Source: Gemmatimonas groenlandica
GTDB lineage: Bacteria; Gemmatimonadota; Gemmatimonadetes; Gemmatimonadales; Gemmatimonadaceae
Direction: 5' to 3'
DNA length: 64,000 nucleotides
Assembly (NCBI RefSeq): GCF_013004105.1
Contig: NZ_CP053085.1
Location: forward strand, 2,790,001 to 2,854,000
The notes under the pieces were generated by a model. It had not been told where the DNA came from, did not search any database, and saw only the letters and a list, made by a program, of their open reading frames with translations. Made by a program: the position numbers and the translations under genes. Of this stretch, positions 1-8,252 are shown one piece after another. The stretch's first letter is position 1. Each line of letters begins with the position of its first letter.

Positions 1-272
1 TCCTTGAGCGTCGCGTCCTCTTCGCTCTTGGTGACCATCACGACGGGCATGGTCGGCAGCATCTCGCGGATGTCCTTGTAGGCATCGAGTCCGCGGGTAC
101 CGGGCATCTGCTCGTCGAGCAGCACCAGATCGTACGGGCGACGTCGCAGCAGCTCGAGCGCGTCGTCCGCGTTCGTCGCCGTCTCGACGCGATAGCCCTT
201 GTCTCCGAGCAGGAGTCGATGCGGCTCGAGAAGCTCCGCTTCGTCGTCCACCCAGAGAATCGTTTTTGCCAT
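1..272 (-). CDS. PorX-like response regulator (N-terminal part, runs off left edge)
   Basis: Only the first ~90 residues are inside the window. They form a CheY-like receiver domain opening with MAKTILWVDDEAELLEPH, with the paired acidic residues (VDDE), the phosphoacceptor Asp in the YDLVLLDEQMPG segment and the conserved Thr in VVMVTKSEED. The ILWVDDE...LLEPH...L.KGY opening and the DE.MPG and TKSEE segments are those of PorX, a receiver domain fused to a PglZ/alkaline-phosphatase-like effector that regulates type IX secretion in Bacteroidota. The effector would lie left of the window and is not visible. I chose the ATG at 272; an in-frame ATG at 281 would add three residues. It is divergent from the gene at 382. 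A stand-alone receiver protein is the alternative. Confidence 0.7.
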   Translation of the reverse strand, partial: MAKTILWVDDEAELLEPHRLLLGDKGYRVETATNADDALELLRRRPYDLVLLDEQMPGTRGLDAYKDIREMLPTMPVVMVTKSEEDATLK

Positions 273-381
273 CAGCGCCATCTAGTAAGGTACCTGAGCG
301 GCGGGACTACGGTCCAGCGGGGTCGCCCCGGCTACCGCGCCGCGCCGCGCCGGACGCAATCGGACGCGTTACATTCGGACC

Positions 382-777
382 GTGCACGCTGAATCCCTTC
401 CCTACGCGCTCGAACCGCTCCGCTTCCCGTTCCCTGCTCTCGCGTCGCTGGCCGGACGCCTGCCGCTGGGTGGCGGACGTGAGGTGGCCCTGGCCGCACT
501 CATGACCGCCCGGTTGGCGCAGGGCGTGATGACCGGCGACGCGCTCCATACCGGTGAGCGGGTCACCCGCGCGGCCGCTGCCAAGGTGTGGCTGGCCTCA
601 CTCGCGCTCCCGGCGACGACGCGCGTTCCGTTTGCCCGCTGCGTCGAGTCCACGACCGGCACCTCGCTGCAGGTGGCGGGTGCGATCCGCAGCCTCGTCG
701 CAGCCGCCGGCACGCATCTCGACGGCCCCTCGGTACAGGAACTCGAGAAGCTCGCGCGCCTGCTCGCGGGCTCATGA
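382..777 (+). CDS. Hypothetical protein, first gene of a two-gene unit
   Basis: 131 residues from a GTG start, Ala/Leu-rich and probably helical, with no signal peptide or membrane segment and no family I recognise. Its stop overlaps the ATG of the next gene (ATGA at 774-777), so the two are very likely translated together. The partner is a DnaB-type RecA-fold protein, so this may be an accessory subunit of it; that is inference from position only. The ~110 bp upstream, shared with the divergent PorX-like gene, should hold both promoters, but no clear -35/-10 pair was found. Confidence 0.6.
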   Translation: MHAESLPYALEPLRFPFPALASLAGRLPLGGGREVALAALMTARLAQGVMTGDALHTGERVTRAAAAKVWLASLALPATTRVPFARCVESTTGTSLQVAGAIRSLVAAAGTHLDGPSVQELEKLARLLAGS

Positions 778-1613
778 CCCACCGCACCGATATCTCGCCG
801 CTGACCCGCGTCGTGGCGCGCCTCGACCGGGCCAGCGTCGGTGATGTCGACCCGGGTCTCGTCCCCACCCGATTCCCGTCGATCGATCGCGCCATCGGCG
901 GTGGGATGCGCCGCGGCGACCTGATCGTCGTCGGCGGAGACGACAGCGCCGGCTGCTCCGCTCTTGGCCTCGCCATCGCCTTGCGCGTGTCCCCTCGTGC
1001 GTTGCTGCTCACCGGTGAAATGCAGGCCGAACGCGCCTACGAGCGCGCCCTCGCGATGGGGGCGAAGGTACCGCTGGAATCGATGCGCCTTGGCGTCGTC
1101 AGCGAGGAAGAACGCGCCCGGCTCGCCACCGTCGCGGTTACGCTACGCGACCGGGCGCCGGTCATCGAAACGATCACGTCCGGCACCATGGCCGCCATCG
1201 ATCGTGCGGTAGAAGCGACGCCCGACGCCTCGTTGGTGGTGGTCGATCCGCTGGAATGCCTGCTGGATCGCGATTCGGGTCGCGACGAAGCACTCGGGTT
1301 CGCGGTGCTGTCGCTCAAGCGACTCGCGCTGCGACGCAATGTGGCGGTATTGCTGACGACACACCTGCCGCAGTTGGATCGCGTGCGCCACGATCGCCGT
1401 CCCCGTCTCACGGATTTCGGATTGGGCGGAGCGATCGGGACCCACGCCGATCTGGTATGGGGGCTGTATCGCGAAGAGCTGTACGAGGCCGATCTCGGGG
1501 TGTCCGGAGCTGCGGAGTTGCTACTGCTGAAGAACCGGGATGGGGCGAGAGGATACATCGATCTGTATTTCGACCAGCGGTACAGCCGGTTCGAGGATGT
1601 ACTCGAGGAGTGA
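774..1613 (+). CDS. DnaB-helicase C-terminal-like RecA-fold protein with altered Walker A
   Basis: 279 residues resembling the C-terminal RecA-like domain of replicative helicase DnaB without its N-terminal primase-binding domain. Collinear DnaB landmarks are the FPSIDRAIGGGMRRGDLIVV entry strand, LLTGEMQAE (DnaB FxSLEM, catalytic Glu, residue 82), the LVVVDPLE Walker B strand, LLTTHLPQL in the place of the sensor LSQLSR, and RRPRLTDFGLGGAIGTHADLVW matching the DnaB RRP.LSDLRESGAIEQDAD segment. The Walker A loop reads GDDSAGCS, so the invariant Lys is Cys61. ATP hydrolysis is therefore doubtful, although nucleotide binding may remain. It overlaps the upstream gene by 4 bp. It could be a KaiC/RadA-like regulator or a structural paralogue of DnaB. 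Confidence 0.7.
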   Translation: MTHRTDISPLTRVVARLDRASVGDVDPGLVPTRFPSIDRAIGGGMRRGDLIVVGGDDSAGCSALGLAIALRVSPRALLLTGEMQAERAYERALAMGAKVPLESMRLGVVSEEERARLATVAVTLRDRAPVIETITSGTMAAIDRAVEATPDASLVVVDPLECLLDRDSGRDEALGFAVLSLKRLALRRNVAVLLTTHLPQLDRVRHDRRPRLTDFGLGGAIGTHADLVWGLYREELYEADLGVSGAAELLLLKNRDGARGYIDLYFDQRYSRFEDVLEE

Positions 1614-1644
1614 AGAGGCGGAGGTAGCCTCCCCGCCCTTTTTG

Positions 1645-2010
1645 ACCCACAACCCAGAACCCATTACCTCGAGCCCCCAGCTCGTAGCCCACAGCGGCTG
1701 TGAGCTGTTGGCTTGAGGTTTGAGGTACTGGGTGGTGGGTGGTGGGTCACCAGCTCAGAAGACCAGAATTCAAGAACCCACAACCCAGAACCCATTACCT
1801 CGAGCCCCCAGCCCATAGCCCACAGCGCCTGTGAGCTGTTGGCTTGGGGTTTGAGGTACTGGGTGGTGGGTGGTGGGTAACTAGGACAGAAGACCAGAAT
1901 TCAAAAACCCACAACCCAAAACCCACGACCCAAAACCCCCAGCCCATAGCCCACAGCCGCTGTGAGCTGTTGGCTTGGGGTTTGAGGTACTGGGTGGTGG
2001 GTTTTGGGTT
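1645..2010. repeat. Three tandem 131-bp palindromic units (ACCCA / TGGGT family)
   Basis: Units start at about 1645, 1776 and 1907. Each has a left arm of ACCCANNACCCAGAACCC-type words, a centre around GCCCACAGC...GCTGTGAGC, and a right arm of GGTACTGGGTGGTGGGT-type words, so each can fold into one long imperfect hairpin. Spacers share CAGAAGACCAGAATTCAA. It fills the gap between the DnaB-like gene and yebC. The same word family recurs at 21884-22011. ORFs reading through it are low-complexity artefacts. Confidence 0.85.
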
Positions 2011-2130
2011 TTCCGTAACGGGAACCAGCCCACCCAGCAGGGCGGCATTTCAACACCCCACCCCCTCTCGGCATTATTTTCCCCGACATCGATTTGGCAA
2101 CACCCATATCCGCATTCACGGGGCAGGGCG

Positions 2131-2874
2131 ATGGCAGGACATAGCAAATGGAAGACGATCAAGCGCGCGAAGGCAGCCACCGACAACAAGCGCGGAGCGC
2201 TCTTCACGCGACTGATCCGCGAAATCACCATGGCCGCCAAGCTTGGCGGGGGTGATCCGGGCGGCAATCCTCGCCTGCGCACCGCCATCGACAACGCAAA
2301 AGCCGTGTCGATGCCCAAGGACAACATCGACCGCGCCATCAAGAAGGGCACGGGCGAACTGGAAGGGGTGGACTACGTCGAAGTGCTCTACGAGGCCTAC
2401 GGCCCGGGCGGCGTCGCGATCATGATTCAGGCGGTGACCGACAACCCCACGCGCACCGTGGCCGATGTGCGGCACAAGCTGTCGCGCAACCATGGCAACA
2501 TGGGCTCCAGCAACTCGGTGGCCTATCTGTTCGAGCGGAAGGGGCAGATGTCGGTGTCGGCCGAGGGCGTGAACGAAGACACGCTCATCGAGGCCGCGCT
2601 CGAGGCCGGCGCGGACGACGTGGTGCGCGACGATACCGAGTTTACGATCACCACCGAGCCCGGTACGCTGCACGCGACGAAGGAAGGGCTCGAGTCGAAG
2701 AAGTACAAAGTGGCCGATGCCGAACTGGCGTGGGTGCCCAAGAGCACCGTCAAGGTGGAAGGCGCGGCGGCCGACCAGCTCATGAAACTGCTCGAAGCGC
2801 TCGAAGAGCTCGACGACGTGCAGAAGGTCGACGCGAACTTCGAGATGGACGACGACGCGATGGCCGAGGCGTGA
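2131..2874 (+). CDS. yebC: YebC/PmpR-family (TACO1-type) translation/transcription factor
   Basis: 247 residues, the usual length for the family, beginning MAGHSKWKTIKRAKAATD, the signature N-terminus. Longer in-frame reading upstream comes from the repeat, so the ATG at 2131 is the start. Other family landmarks include the NPRLRTAIDNAKAVSMPKDN block and the YEAYGPGGVAIMI strand. Family members act in ribosome rescue at polyproline stalls and/or as DNA-binding regulators; which applies here cannot be read from sequence. It overlaps ruvC by 4 bp (GTGA), giving a yebC-ruvC-ruvA order that is widespread in bacteria. Confidence 0.93.
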   Translation: MAGHSKWKTIKRAKAATDNKRGALFTRLIREITMAAKLGGGDPGGNPRLRTAIDNAKAVSMPKDNIDRAIKKGTGELEGVDYVEVLYEAYGPGGVAIMIQAVTDNPTRTVADVRHKLSRNHGNMGSSNSVAYLFERKGQMSVSAEGVNEDTLIEAALEAGADDVVRDDTEFTITTEPGTLHATKEGLESKKYKVADAELAWVPKSTVKVEGAAADQLMKLLEALEELDDVQKVDANFEMDDDAMAEA

Positions 2875-3407
2875 GTCCGTCGCTGGTGCTCGGGATCGAT
2901 CCGGGCACCGCCGTCACGGGGTACGGTGTGGTCGCGTACGACGGCCGCATCGCCACCCTCGTGGAGTGCGGCGTCATCCGCACGACCGCGAATGACCCGC
3001 TGCCCCAGCGTCTACTGGAGATTCACGAAGGCGTCGAGGAGATCCTCGCGCGGCACCGTCCCGACACGATGTCGGTCGAAGACGTGTTCTACGCCAAGAA
3101 TGTGCGCACGACGATCGTCCTCGGCCACGCGCGCGGCGTGATTCTTCTCGCCGCGCAGAAGGCCGCCCTCACGATCTGCGAGTACCCGCCCGCCGAGATC
3201 AAGAAGGCGATCACCGGCACCGGCGCCGCTACGAAAGAGCAGGTGCAGTTCATGGTGGCGCGCCTGCTGCGTCTCAAGAGTGCCCCGCAGCCCGCCGACG
3301 CTGCCGATGGCGTGGCCGCCGCGCTCTGCGCCTGTCTCACGTCGTCGCGACCGAAGCTCCCCGAGCTTCCGCCGATGCGTATTCCTCTCTCCAAGCTCGT
3401 GAAATGA
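2871..3407 (+). CDS. ruvC: Crossover junction endodeoxyribonuclease RuvC
   Basis: 178 residues from a GTG overlapping the yebC stop. It resolves Holliday junctions left by homologous recombination by symmetric nicking, acting with RuvAB. The RNase H-like fold is evident: first acidic residue in VLGIDPGTAVTGYG, second in SVEDVFYAKN, and the C-terminal acidic residues in PQPADAADGVAAALC. The HARGVILLAA helix is also typical. The stop overlaps the ruvA start (ATGA). Confidence 0.95.
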   Translation: MSPSLVLGIDPGTAVTGYGVVAYDGRIATLVECGVIRTTANDPLPQRLLEIHEGVEEILARHRPDTMSVEDVFYAKNVRTTIVLGHARGVILLAAQKAALTICEYPPAEIKKAITGTGAATKEQVQFMVARLLRLKSAPQPADAADGVAAALCACLTSSRPKLPELPPMRIPLSKLVK

Positions 3408-4000
3408 TCGCACTGGTATCCGGCACGCTCGTCCATCGCGAACTCGATCGCGTAGAAATTCTGACGGCGGGTGGTGTGGGCTACGAGTGCCTCATTCCGC
3501 TCTCGGTCTTCGAGTCGTTACCGCAGGAAGGCGGAGCGATTACGCTGCATACGCACCTTGCCGTGCGCGAAGACGCGTGGCACCTGTACGGCTTCTCCGA
3601 TCGCTACGACCGCGCCGTCTTTCAGCGACTGCTCGTGGCCAAGGGCGTCGGCCCGGCACTCGCGCTCGGCATTCTGTCATCGCTCACGCCCGAGCGCGTG
3701 GTCCGTGCACTGCGCGAGAAAGACATCACGACCCTCATGCGCGTGCCGCGCGTGGGTCGGAAGAAGGCCGAGCAGATCATTCTCGACCTGGCCGACAAGA
3801 TGGACACCGTGGGCTCGGCGCCCGCGGCCGCCGGCGCCGCGAAGAGCCCAATCGCCGATGACGCCATCCGAGCGCTCATTGCGCTCGGCTACAACCAGCT
3901 GGAAGCCGATCGCGCCGTGCGGGCGGTGGTGGATGGCGGGGCCGGTGGGGATGTCGGGGCGGTGGTGAGGGCGGCCTTAAGTCGCTTGACTGCGAAGTGA
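3404..4000 (+). CDS. ruvA: Holliday junction DNA helicase subunit RuvA
   Basis: 198 residues, standard length. An N-terminal OB fold (MIALVSGTLVHRELDRVEIL, later GYECLIPLSVFESLP), a central double helix-hairpin-helix region (LLVAKGVGPALALGILS; RVPRVGRKKAEQIILDL) and a C-terminal RuvB-binding three-helix domain (DDAIRALIALGYNQLEADRAV) are all visible. It forms the tetramer that holds the junction and recruits RuvB; ruvB is about 5 kb downstream at 8984 rather than adjacent. Confidence 0.95.
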   Translation: MIALVSGTLVHRELDRVEILTAGGVGYECLIPLSVFESLPQEGGAITLHTHLAVREDAWHLYGFSDRYDRAVFQRLLVAKGVGPALALGILSSLTPERVVRALREKDITTLMRVPRVGRKKAEQIILDLADKMDTVGSAPAAAGAAKSPIADDAIRALIALGYNQLEADRAVRAVVDGGAGGDVGAVVRAALSRLTAK

Positions 4001-4027
4001 GGCGTGGTCGGTGCGCGACGGCGGACA

Positions 4028-4121
4028 CTCACGTGAGTATGGAGTTGTGAGTGAAAGTTTGAAGTTCTGAGTGCAAACTCACGACTCGAAACTTCGACTC
4101 ACAACTTCAAACTCACGTGAG
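4028..4121. repeat. Long hairpin of GTGAGT/GAAGTTT words between convergent genes
   Basis: A left arm (4028-4072) and right arm (4077-4121) pair almost throughout; the outer end is CTCACGTGAG on both sides. It lies between ruvA (+) and the M28 peptidase (-), where a bidirectional terminator would be expected, but there is no T tract and the stem is far longer than a normal terminator. A relative of the same word family is at 47410-47493. Confidence 0.8.
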
Positions 4122-4131
4122 TGCCAGTGGC

Positions 4132-5769
4132 TTACCGCCGGTATTGAGTCGCATCCCGCAGCGGCTTCCCACAACTCGGCACCGTGATCACCTGCCCCGG
4201 GCGGCCACCGGGAATCGGATCGACCAGCACGCGCGAGCTCTTCTCGGCGTCTTCGCTCGCGAGATACACGAACATCGCGGTGAGCGTCGCGTTGTGCTTC
4301 AGATCATCGACAATGATTTTGTCGAACGAGTCGCGGTTCGTGTGCCACGTGCTGTTGCTGTAGTCCCAGTTCAGCGCGCCGAGTCCGACCGCCGGTGCGC
4401 CCCAGCAGCGGAACGACGCATCGTCTGATCCGGCGCCGATACCCGACGGGCCCGAGAGCCGGATGTACTTCGTGAGCTGGGACGGCATCTGGCTCATGTA
4501 CTGCGCCAGGCGCGGTCCATTTTCCGGATGCAGTCCTGGGCCCGTGCTCACCACGCGGCCCGTGCCGTTGTCCTGATTGAAGGCGAACTGCAGTCCCTTG
4601 ATCACTTCGGGATGGTCGGCCGTGAACGAGCCGGAGCCGTTCAACCCCTGCTCCTCTCCGCTCCAGTGACCGACCAGAATCGTGCGCGACGGCTTCGGAT
4701 ACACCGCATGCAGAATGCGCAGCGCTTCCATCATGGTGATCGAGCCCGTCGCGTTGTCGGTCGCGCCCGAGTGCCCTTCCCAGCTATCGAAGTGCGCTGA
4801 CAGGACCACGTACTCGTCGGGCTTCGTCGCGCCCTTGATCTCGGCGATCACGTTGAACACCGGCTTCTCGCCGAGCGCTTCCGATTCGGCCATCACGCGC
4901 ACCTTGGGGCCCTGCTTGTTCTGCGCGAGGCGGAACAGCATGCCGTAGTCTTCGCAGCCCACGTCGAACGTGGGGAGCGCGGCATTGCGCGGCGATCCGA
5001 AGATCTTATTCACGCCCGGATACTGCGAGTAGTTCGACTCGAACACGGCCACCGCACCGGCCGCCTTGAGGTCGCTGTAGAACGTCGGCACGCGCTGCGT
5101 CACGCCCTGATACGTGGCCGACAAATCGCGCTGCATCGAGTCGAGCGACGCCTGCGTGCTCGGCATGGCGAACTCGGCGAGCTGCGACGCCGGACGGCAA
5201 GTAAGACGTGGCGCCGACGCCAGCACGATCTTGCCCTTCACACTCGGCAGCCACGCCGTGAACTCCTCGGGCGACTGATAGGGCTTCACCACCACGACGT
5301 CGCCATCGGCCCACTTGCCCGCCGTATTGCCGCTCCACGACAGCATGTTGATCTCGAGCGCCTTCACGCGCGGCGCCGTGAGCTGCGCGAACGCGGCCCC
5401 ACGCTTCCACGAGTTCCACGTGCCGTACTGTTCCTTGCGCGCCGTCACGCCGAACTGCTTGTAGGTGGCCAACAGCCAATCCTGCGCGCGATTCATATTC
5501 GGCGAGCCGGTCAGGCGTGGGCCCACGGAATCGAGGAGCTGCTGCGCCAGCGTGCCGGCCTGCGACCGCTGCATCCCTTCTTCCCACAGCTTCAGCATGA
5601 CGGGATCGGTGGGCGCTTCCTTCCGCACGTACGACGGCGCCGGATCAACGGGCAACGCCTGAATGTTCTTGGCGACCGGTGCGGGCCCGCGACCGGGCTG
5701 CGCGGACGCCGACGACGTGGCGGACGCCGACGCGGCCAGGAGCAGCGCGAAGACAGAGTATGAACGCAT
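4132..5769 (-). CDS. Secreted M28-family metallopeptidase with PA domain
   Basis: 545 residues with an N-terminal signal peptide (hydrophobic core 6-18, probable cleavage after ASA). The middle part (about 140-290) resembles a protease-associated domain. The catalytic zinc domain shows SAHFDSWEGHSGATDNA (His326, Asp338), SGEEQGLNGS (Glu372/373), SDD (Asp449) and WHT (His476), the five-ligand set of di-zinc M28 aminopeptidases and carboxypeptidases. It probably degrades peptides in the periplasm or outside the cell. The substrate end (amino or carboxy) cannot be assigned. It stands alone, 45 bp from the permease gene. Confidence 0.88.
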   Translation of the reverse strand: MRSYSVFALLLAASASATSSASAQPGRGPAPVAKNIQALPVDPAPSYVRKEAPTDPVMLKLWEEGMQRSQAGTLAQQLLDSVGPRLTGSPNMNRAQDWLLATYKQFGVTARKEQYGTWNSWKRGAAFAQLTAPRVKALEINMLSWSGNTAGKWADGDVVVVKPYQSPEEFTAWLPSVKGKIVLASAPRLTCRPASQLAEFAMPSTQASLDSMQRDLSATYQGVTQRVPTFYSDLKAAGAVAVFESNYSQYPGVNKIFGSPRNAALPTFDVGCEDYGMLFRLAQNKQGPKVRVMAESEALGEKPVFNVIAEIKGATKPDEYVVLSAHFDSWEGHSGATDNATGSITMMEALRILHAVYPKPSRTILVGHWSGEEQGLNGSGSFTADHPEVIKGLQFAFNQDNGTGRVVSTGPGLHPENGPRLAQYMSQMPSQLTKYIRLSGPSGIGAGSDDASFRCWGAPAVGLGALNWDYSNSTWHTNRDSFDKIIVDDLKHNATLTAMFVYLASEDAEKSSRVLVDPIPGGRPGQVITVPSCGKPLRDATQYRR

Positions 5770-5814
5770 CTGAAGTTCTGGTGTTCGGTGAGAAACGAGG
5801 TGCGGAGCGGCGCG

Positions 5815-7466
5815 TCAGGCCCGCGGACTCAATCCATCCACGAGCGACGTGCGATACGCCTTCCACGCCGGCACAAAGCCGATGACGAGGCCCGCACCCA
5901 TGACAACGGCGAGATAGGTCCATTCCGTTGAGCGGAGCGGGTGCAGCGCGAGATGCAACCCGAAGCGCTGTTCGATCGGCCCCTGCGCCACGAACAGGCC
6001 GATGTACACAGCAGCCACGCCGATGATGCAGCCAAGGAACGCCAGCAGCCCACTCTCGAGCACGAGCAGCGAGATGATCATGCGCGGCCCAGCGCCCACC
6101 GCGCGCAGAATCGCCATCTCGCGACGCCGCGCTTCGAGCGACGAGTAAAGCGCGACGAGCATCCCGGTGAGGCCGATCGCCACAGCGAAAATCGCGATCA
6201 CGCGCAGACCGACTTCGGCGCTGCCGATGTTCTGCCACAACTCGCCAAGCGCCACACCGGGAATCACCGCCGTGAGCGGCTCCACCAAGTCGGTGTTCAT
6301 CTCACGCTGCAACATCAGCGCTTCGAACCGGTTCTTGGTCCCGACAAAGAACGCCGTGATCTGATCGTCACCGTGATCATGCGCCGGTTCAGCCGCGACC
6401 GACTCCTTGTCGGCAGGCGCCGTGGCCTTCCGCTCCGCCGCCTTTTGCACCACCGCGGCCGCCTTCACCTCCGGCATCGCACTCGGTGGCGGCTCCGCCC
6501 CCGGCACCACCAACGGCGTCCCCGGCGGAGGACTCGCGCCCGGCAACACCAGCGGCGTCCCCGGCGGCGGACTCGCGCCCGGCATCACCATCGGCGTCCC
6601 CGGTGGCGGCTCCGCCCCCGGCATCACCATCGGCGTCCCAGCAGGCGGTGCCATCGCCGCCGCCCGCTGTTTGTTCGCCGCAATGATCGCCGCCGCCTTC
6701 GCGCTTTTTGCCGCACCCGGCGTCGTCGCGCGTTTGCTGTTGCGCCGTCCCCCCCCCCCCCCCCCCGCCCTGACACCCTCCCTCCTGCTCCCTCCGCCGA
6801 CGCCATCGACGACCCAGCAACGCCAGTCTCAGGCTCATGCATCGCCTCGATCCCGCCGAGCGTCACGTACACCGACCGATCGATCGGCGTGAACGTGCGA
6901 CCCAGAATCCCGACCACATGGAACGGGTGCGCCTCATGACTCGACGTACCGATATCGCGGAGCCCGTGCACCACCACCACCGGCGTACCGATCGTGTAGC
7001 CCAGCTTCTCCGCCACGTCGCTGCCGATCACCACTTCCGTATCCGCGACGGCGGCGCGTCCGGACACGAAGACGATCCGGCCATCCTTGCGGAACCGATA
7101 GCGCTCGTAGAACTCGGGCGTGGTGCCGACTACCCGGAAGCCGCGATGACTGTCGCCGAGGGAGTATGGCACCACCCACTTCACGGCGGGATGCGCCTTC
7201 CACCGCTCCATCGTGGACAGCTTTACCGATCCGGAGGGCGAGCCGATGCCGAACACCGCACTGAGCAACACCTGCAGCGTGCCGCCGCGCGCGCCGACGA
7301 TCAGGTCAACGCCGCGAATCGTGCCGGCGAAACTGTCGCGCACCCCAGCCCGCACATTTTCGATGCCGACCAACAACGTCACGCTGAGCGCGATCGATGC
7401 GACCGTCAGCGACGTCGTGAGCAAACGGCTGCGCAGCGACGTCAGCGCCAAACGCAGCAACATCAT
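5815..7466 (-). CDS. FtsX/MacB-type ABC permease, frame broken at a G18 tract
   Basis: The N-terminal part (from 7466) has a membrane segment followed by a MacB-like periplasmic domain. The C-terminal part (ending 5815) has three membrane segments with the FtsX core EARRREMAILRAVGAGPRMI. They are in different frames, meeting at the 18-C run (18 G in the coding strand) at 6749-6766. One extra base (19 G) or two fewer (16 G) restores a single ~550-residue frame. The C-terminal frame is open right up to the tract (RRNSKRATTPGAAK...). It is either a sequencing error in a homopolymer or real phase variation. A linker with four PPPGTP repeats and an AHDHGDD stretch precedes the core. It is the third gene of the DUF3299-ATPase-permease operon. 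Confidence 0.85.
6493..6648. repeat. Four 39-bp tandem repeats coding for a proline-rich linker
   Basis: In the minus-strand frame of the permease, four 13-residue units PP(P/A)GTP(M/L)V(M/L/V)PGA(E/S) follow one another, then a degenerate fifth begins PPPSAMPE. The repeats lie in the periplasmic loop between the G tract and the FtsX core. Such repeats are prone to copy-number change. Confidence 0.85.
6749..6766. repeat. 18-bp poly-C (poly-G on coding strand) tract
   Basis: Exactly 18 C in this sequence, within the permease gene. It is by far the longest homopolymer I noticed in the window and sits exactly where the permease frame changes. Poly-G tracts of this kind are classic slipped-strand phase-variation sites and also classic sites of sequencing error. 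Confidence 0.95.
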
Positions 7467-7505
7467 CGTGAGTCACTCATCGTGATCCACTCACGCGTGA
7501 TGCAG

Positions 7506-8252
7506 TCATGCGTCGGCCCCGACTTTCGCCGCCCGATTGATCTCCATCAGTTCCACCGTGCGAGAGAACAGCGGCATCAGCGTGTGATCGTGGCTCACGA
7601 ACACGAGCGTGGCCTTGGCTTTTTCACAGGATGCGAACAGCAGCTTGAGGAAGCGTTCACGTCGATCAGTGTCGAGCGCGCTCGTGGGCTCGTCGGCGAT
7701 CACCACCTCGGGACTGCCCATCAAAGCGCGGGCCGCCGCGACGCGCTGCTGTTGCCCCACGCTCAGCTCCGCGATCGGCGAATCGAGATACTGTTCGATA
7801 TCGAGTTGCGACGCGATATCGCGCACGGCGTCGTCGAGCGAACGTCCGCCCAGGCGCGCGAGTCGCGCCGGCTCGAGTCGCACCGGTAGCAGGATGTTCT
7901 CCCGCACCGGGAGATACGGAATGAGGTTGAACATCTGGAACACGTAGCCCAGATGCCTCGCCCGGAACGCGTCTCGCGCGCCGCCCGACATGGTCGAGAA
8001 ATCCTGACCCAGAATGCGCACGCTGCCGCTGGTCGCCTGCAGCACACCCGCAAGAAGGCCGAGGAGCGTGGTCTTGCCACTGCCACTCGGCCCGTGCAGA
8101 AACACCGTCTCGCCGCGGGCGATCGCCAATGAGTCGATGGCCAGCACGTCGCGTCCCTTCTTGTACGAAAATCGCAACGCGGACAGCTCCACCGCCGGCG
8201 TCCCGATCACTGCGGAACCGGCGGGAGCTGCCACGGGGGCACCTTCACTCAT
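7506..8252 (-). CDS. LolD/MacB-type ABC transporter ATP-binding protein
   Basis: 248 residues from the ATG at 8252. All nucleotide-binding motifs are present: Walker A GPSGSGKTT, Q-loop YVFQMFNLIP, signature LSVGQQQR, Walker B VVIADEP and the switch His in VFVSHDH. It would power the neighbouring FtsX-type permease. ATPase-permease pairs of this class act on substrates in or beyond the inner membrane (lipoproteins, peptides, envelope stress) rather than as importers. Its start overlaps the stop of the DUF3299 gene (ATGA), implying translational coupling. In some gammaproteobacteria DUF3299 genes sit with similar ABC genes in zinc-responsive operons, a possible hint of function. Confidence 0.92.
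   Translation of the reverse strand: MSEGAPVAAPAGSAVIGTPAVELSALRFSYKKGRDVLAIDSLAIARGETVFLHGPSGSGKTTLLGLLAGVLQATSGSVRILGQDFSTMSGGARDAFRARHLGYVFQMFNLIPYLPVRENILLPVRLEPARLARLGGRSLDDAVRDIASQLDIEQYLDSPIAELSVGQQQRVAAARALMGSPEVVIADEPTSALDTDRRERFLKLLFASCEKAKATLVFVSHDHTLMPLFSRTVELMEINRAAKVGADA

Noticed and set aside
1645-2010. CRISPR array
   Set aside because: Units are 131 bp palindromes with conserved, not variable, spacers and no cas genes.
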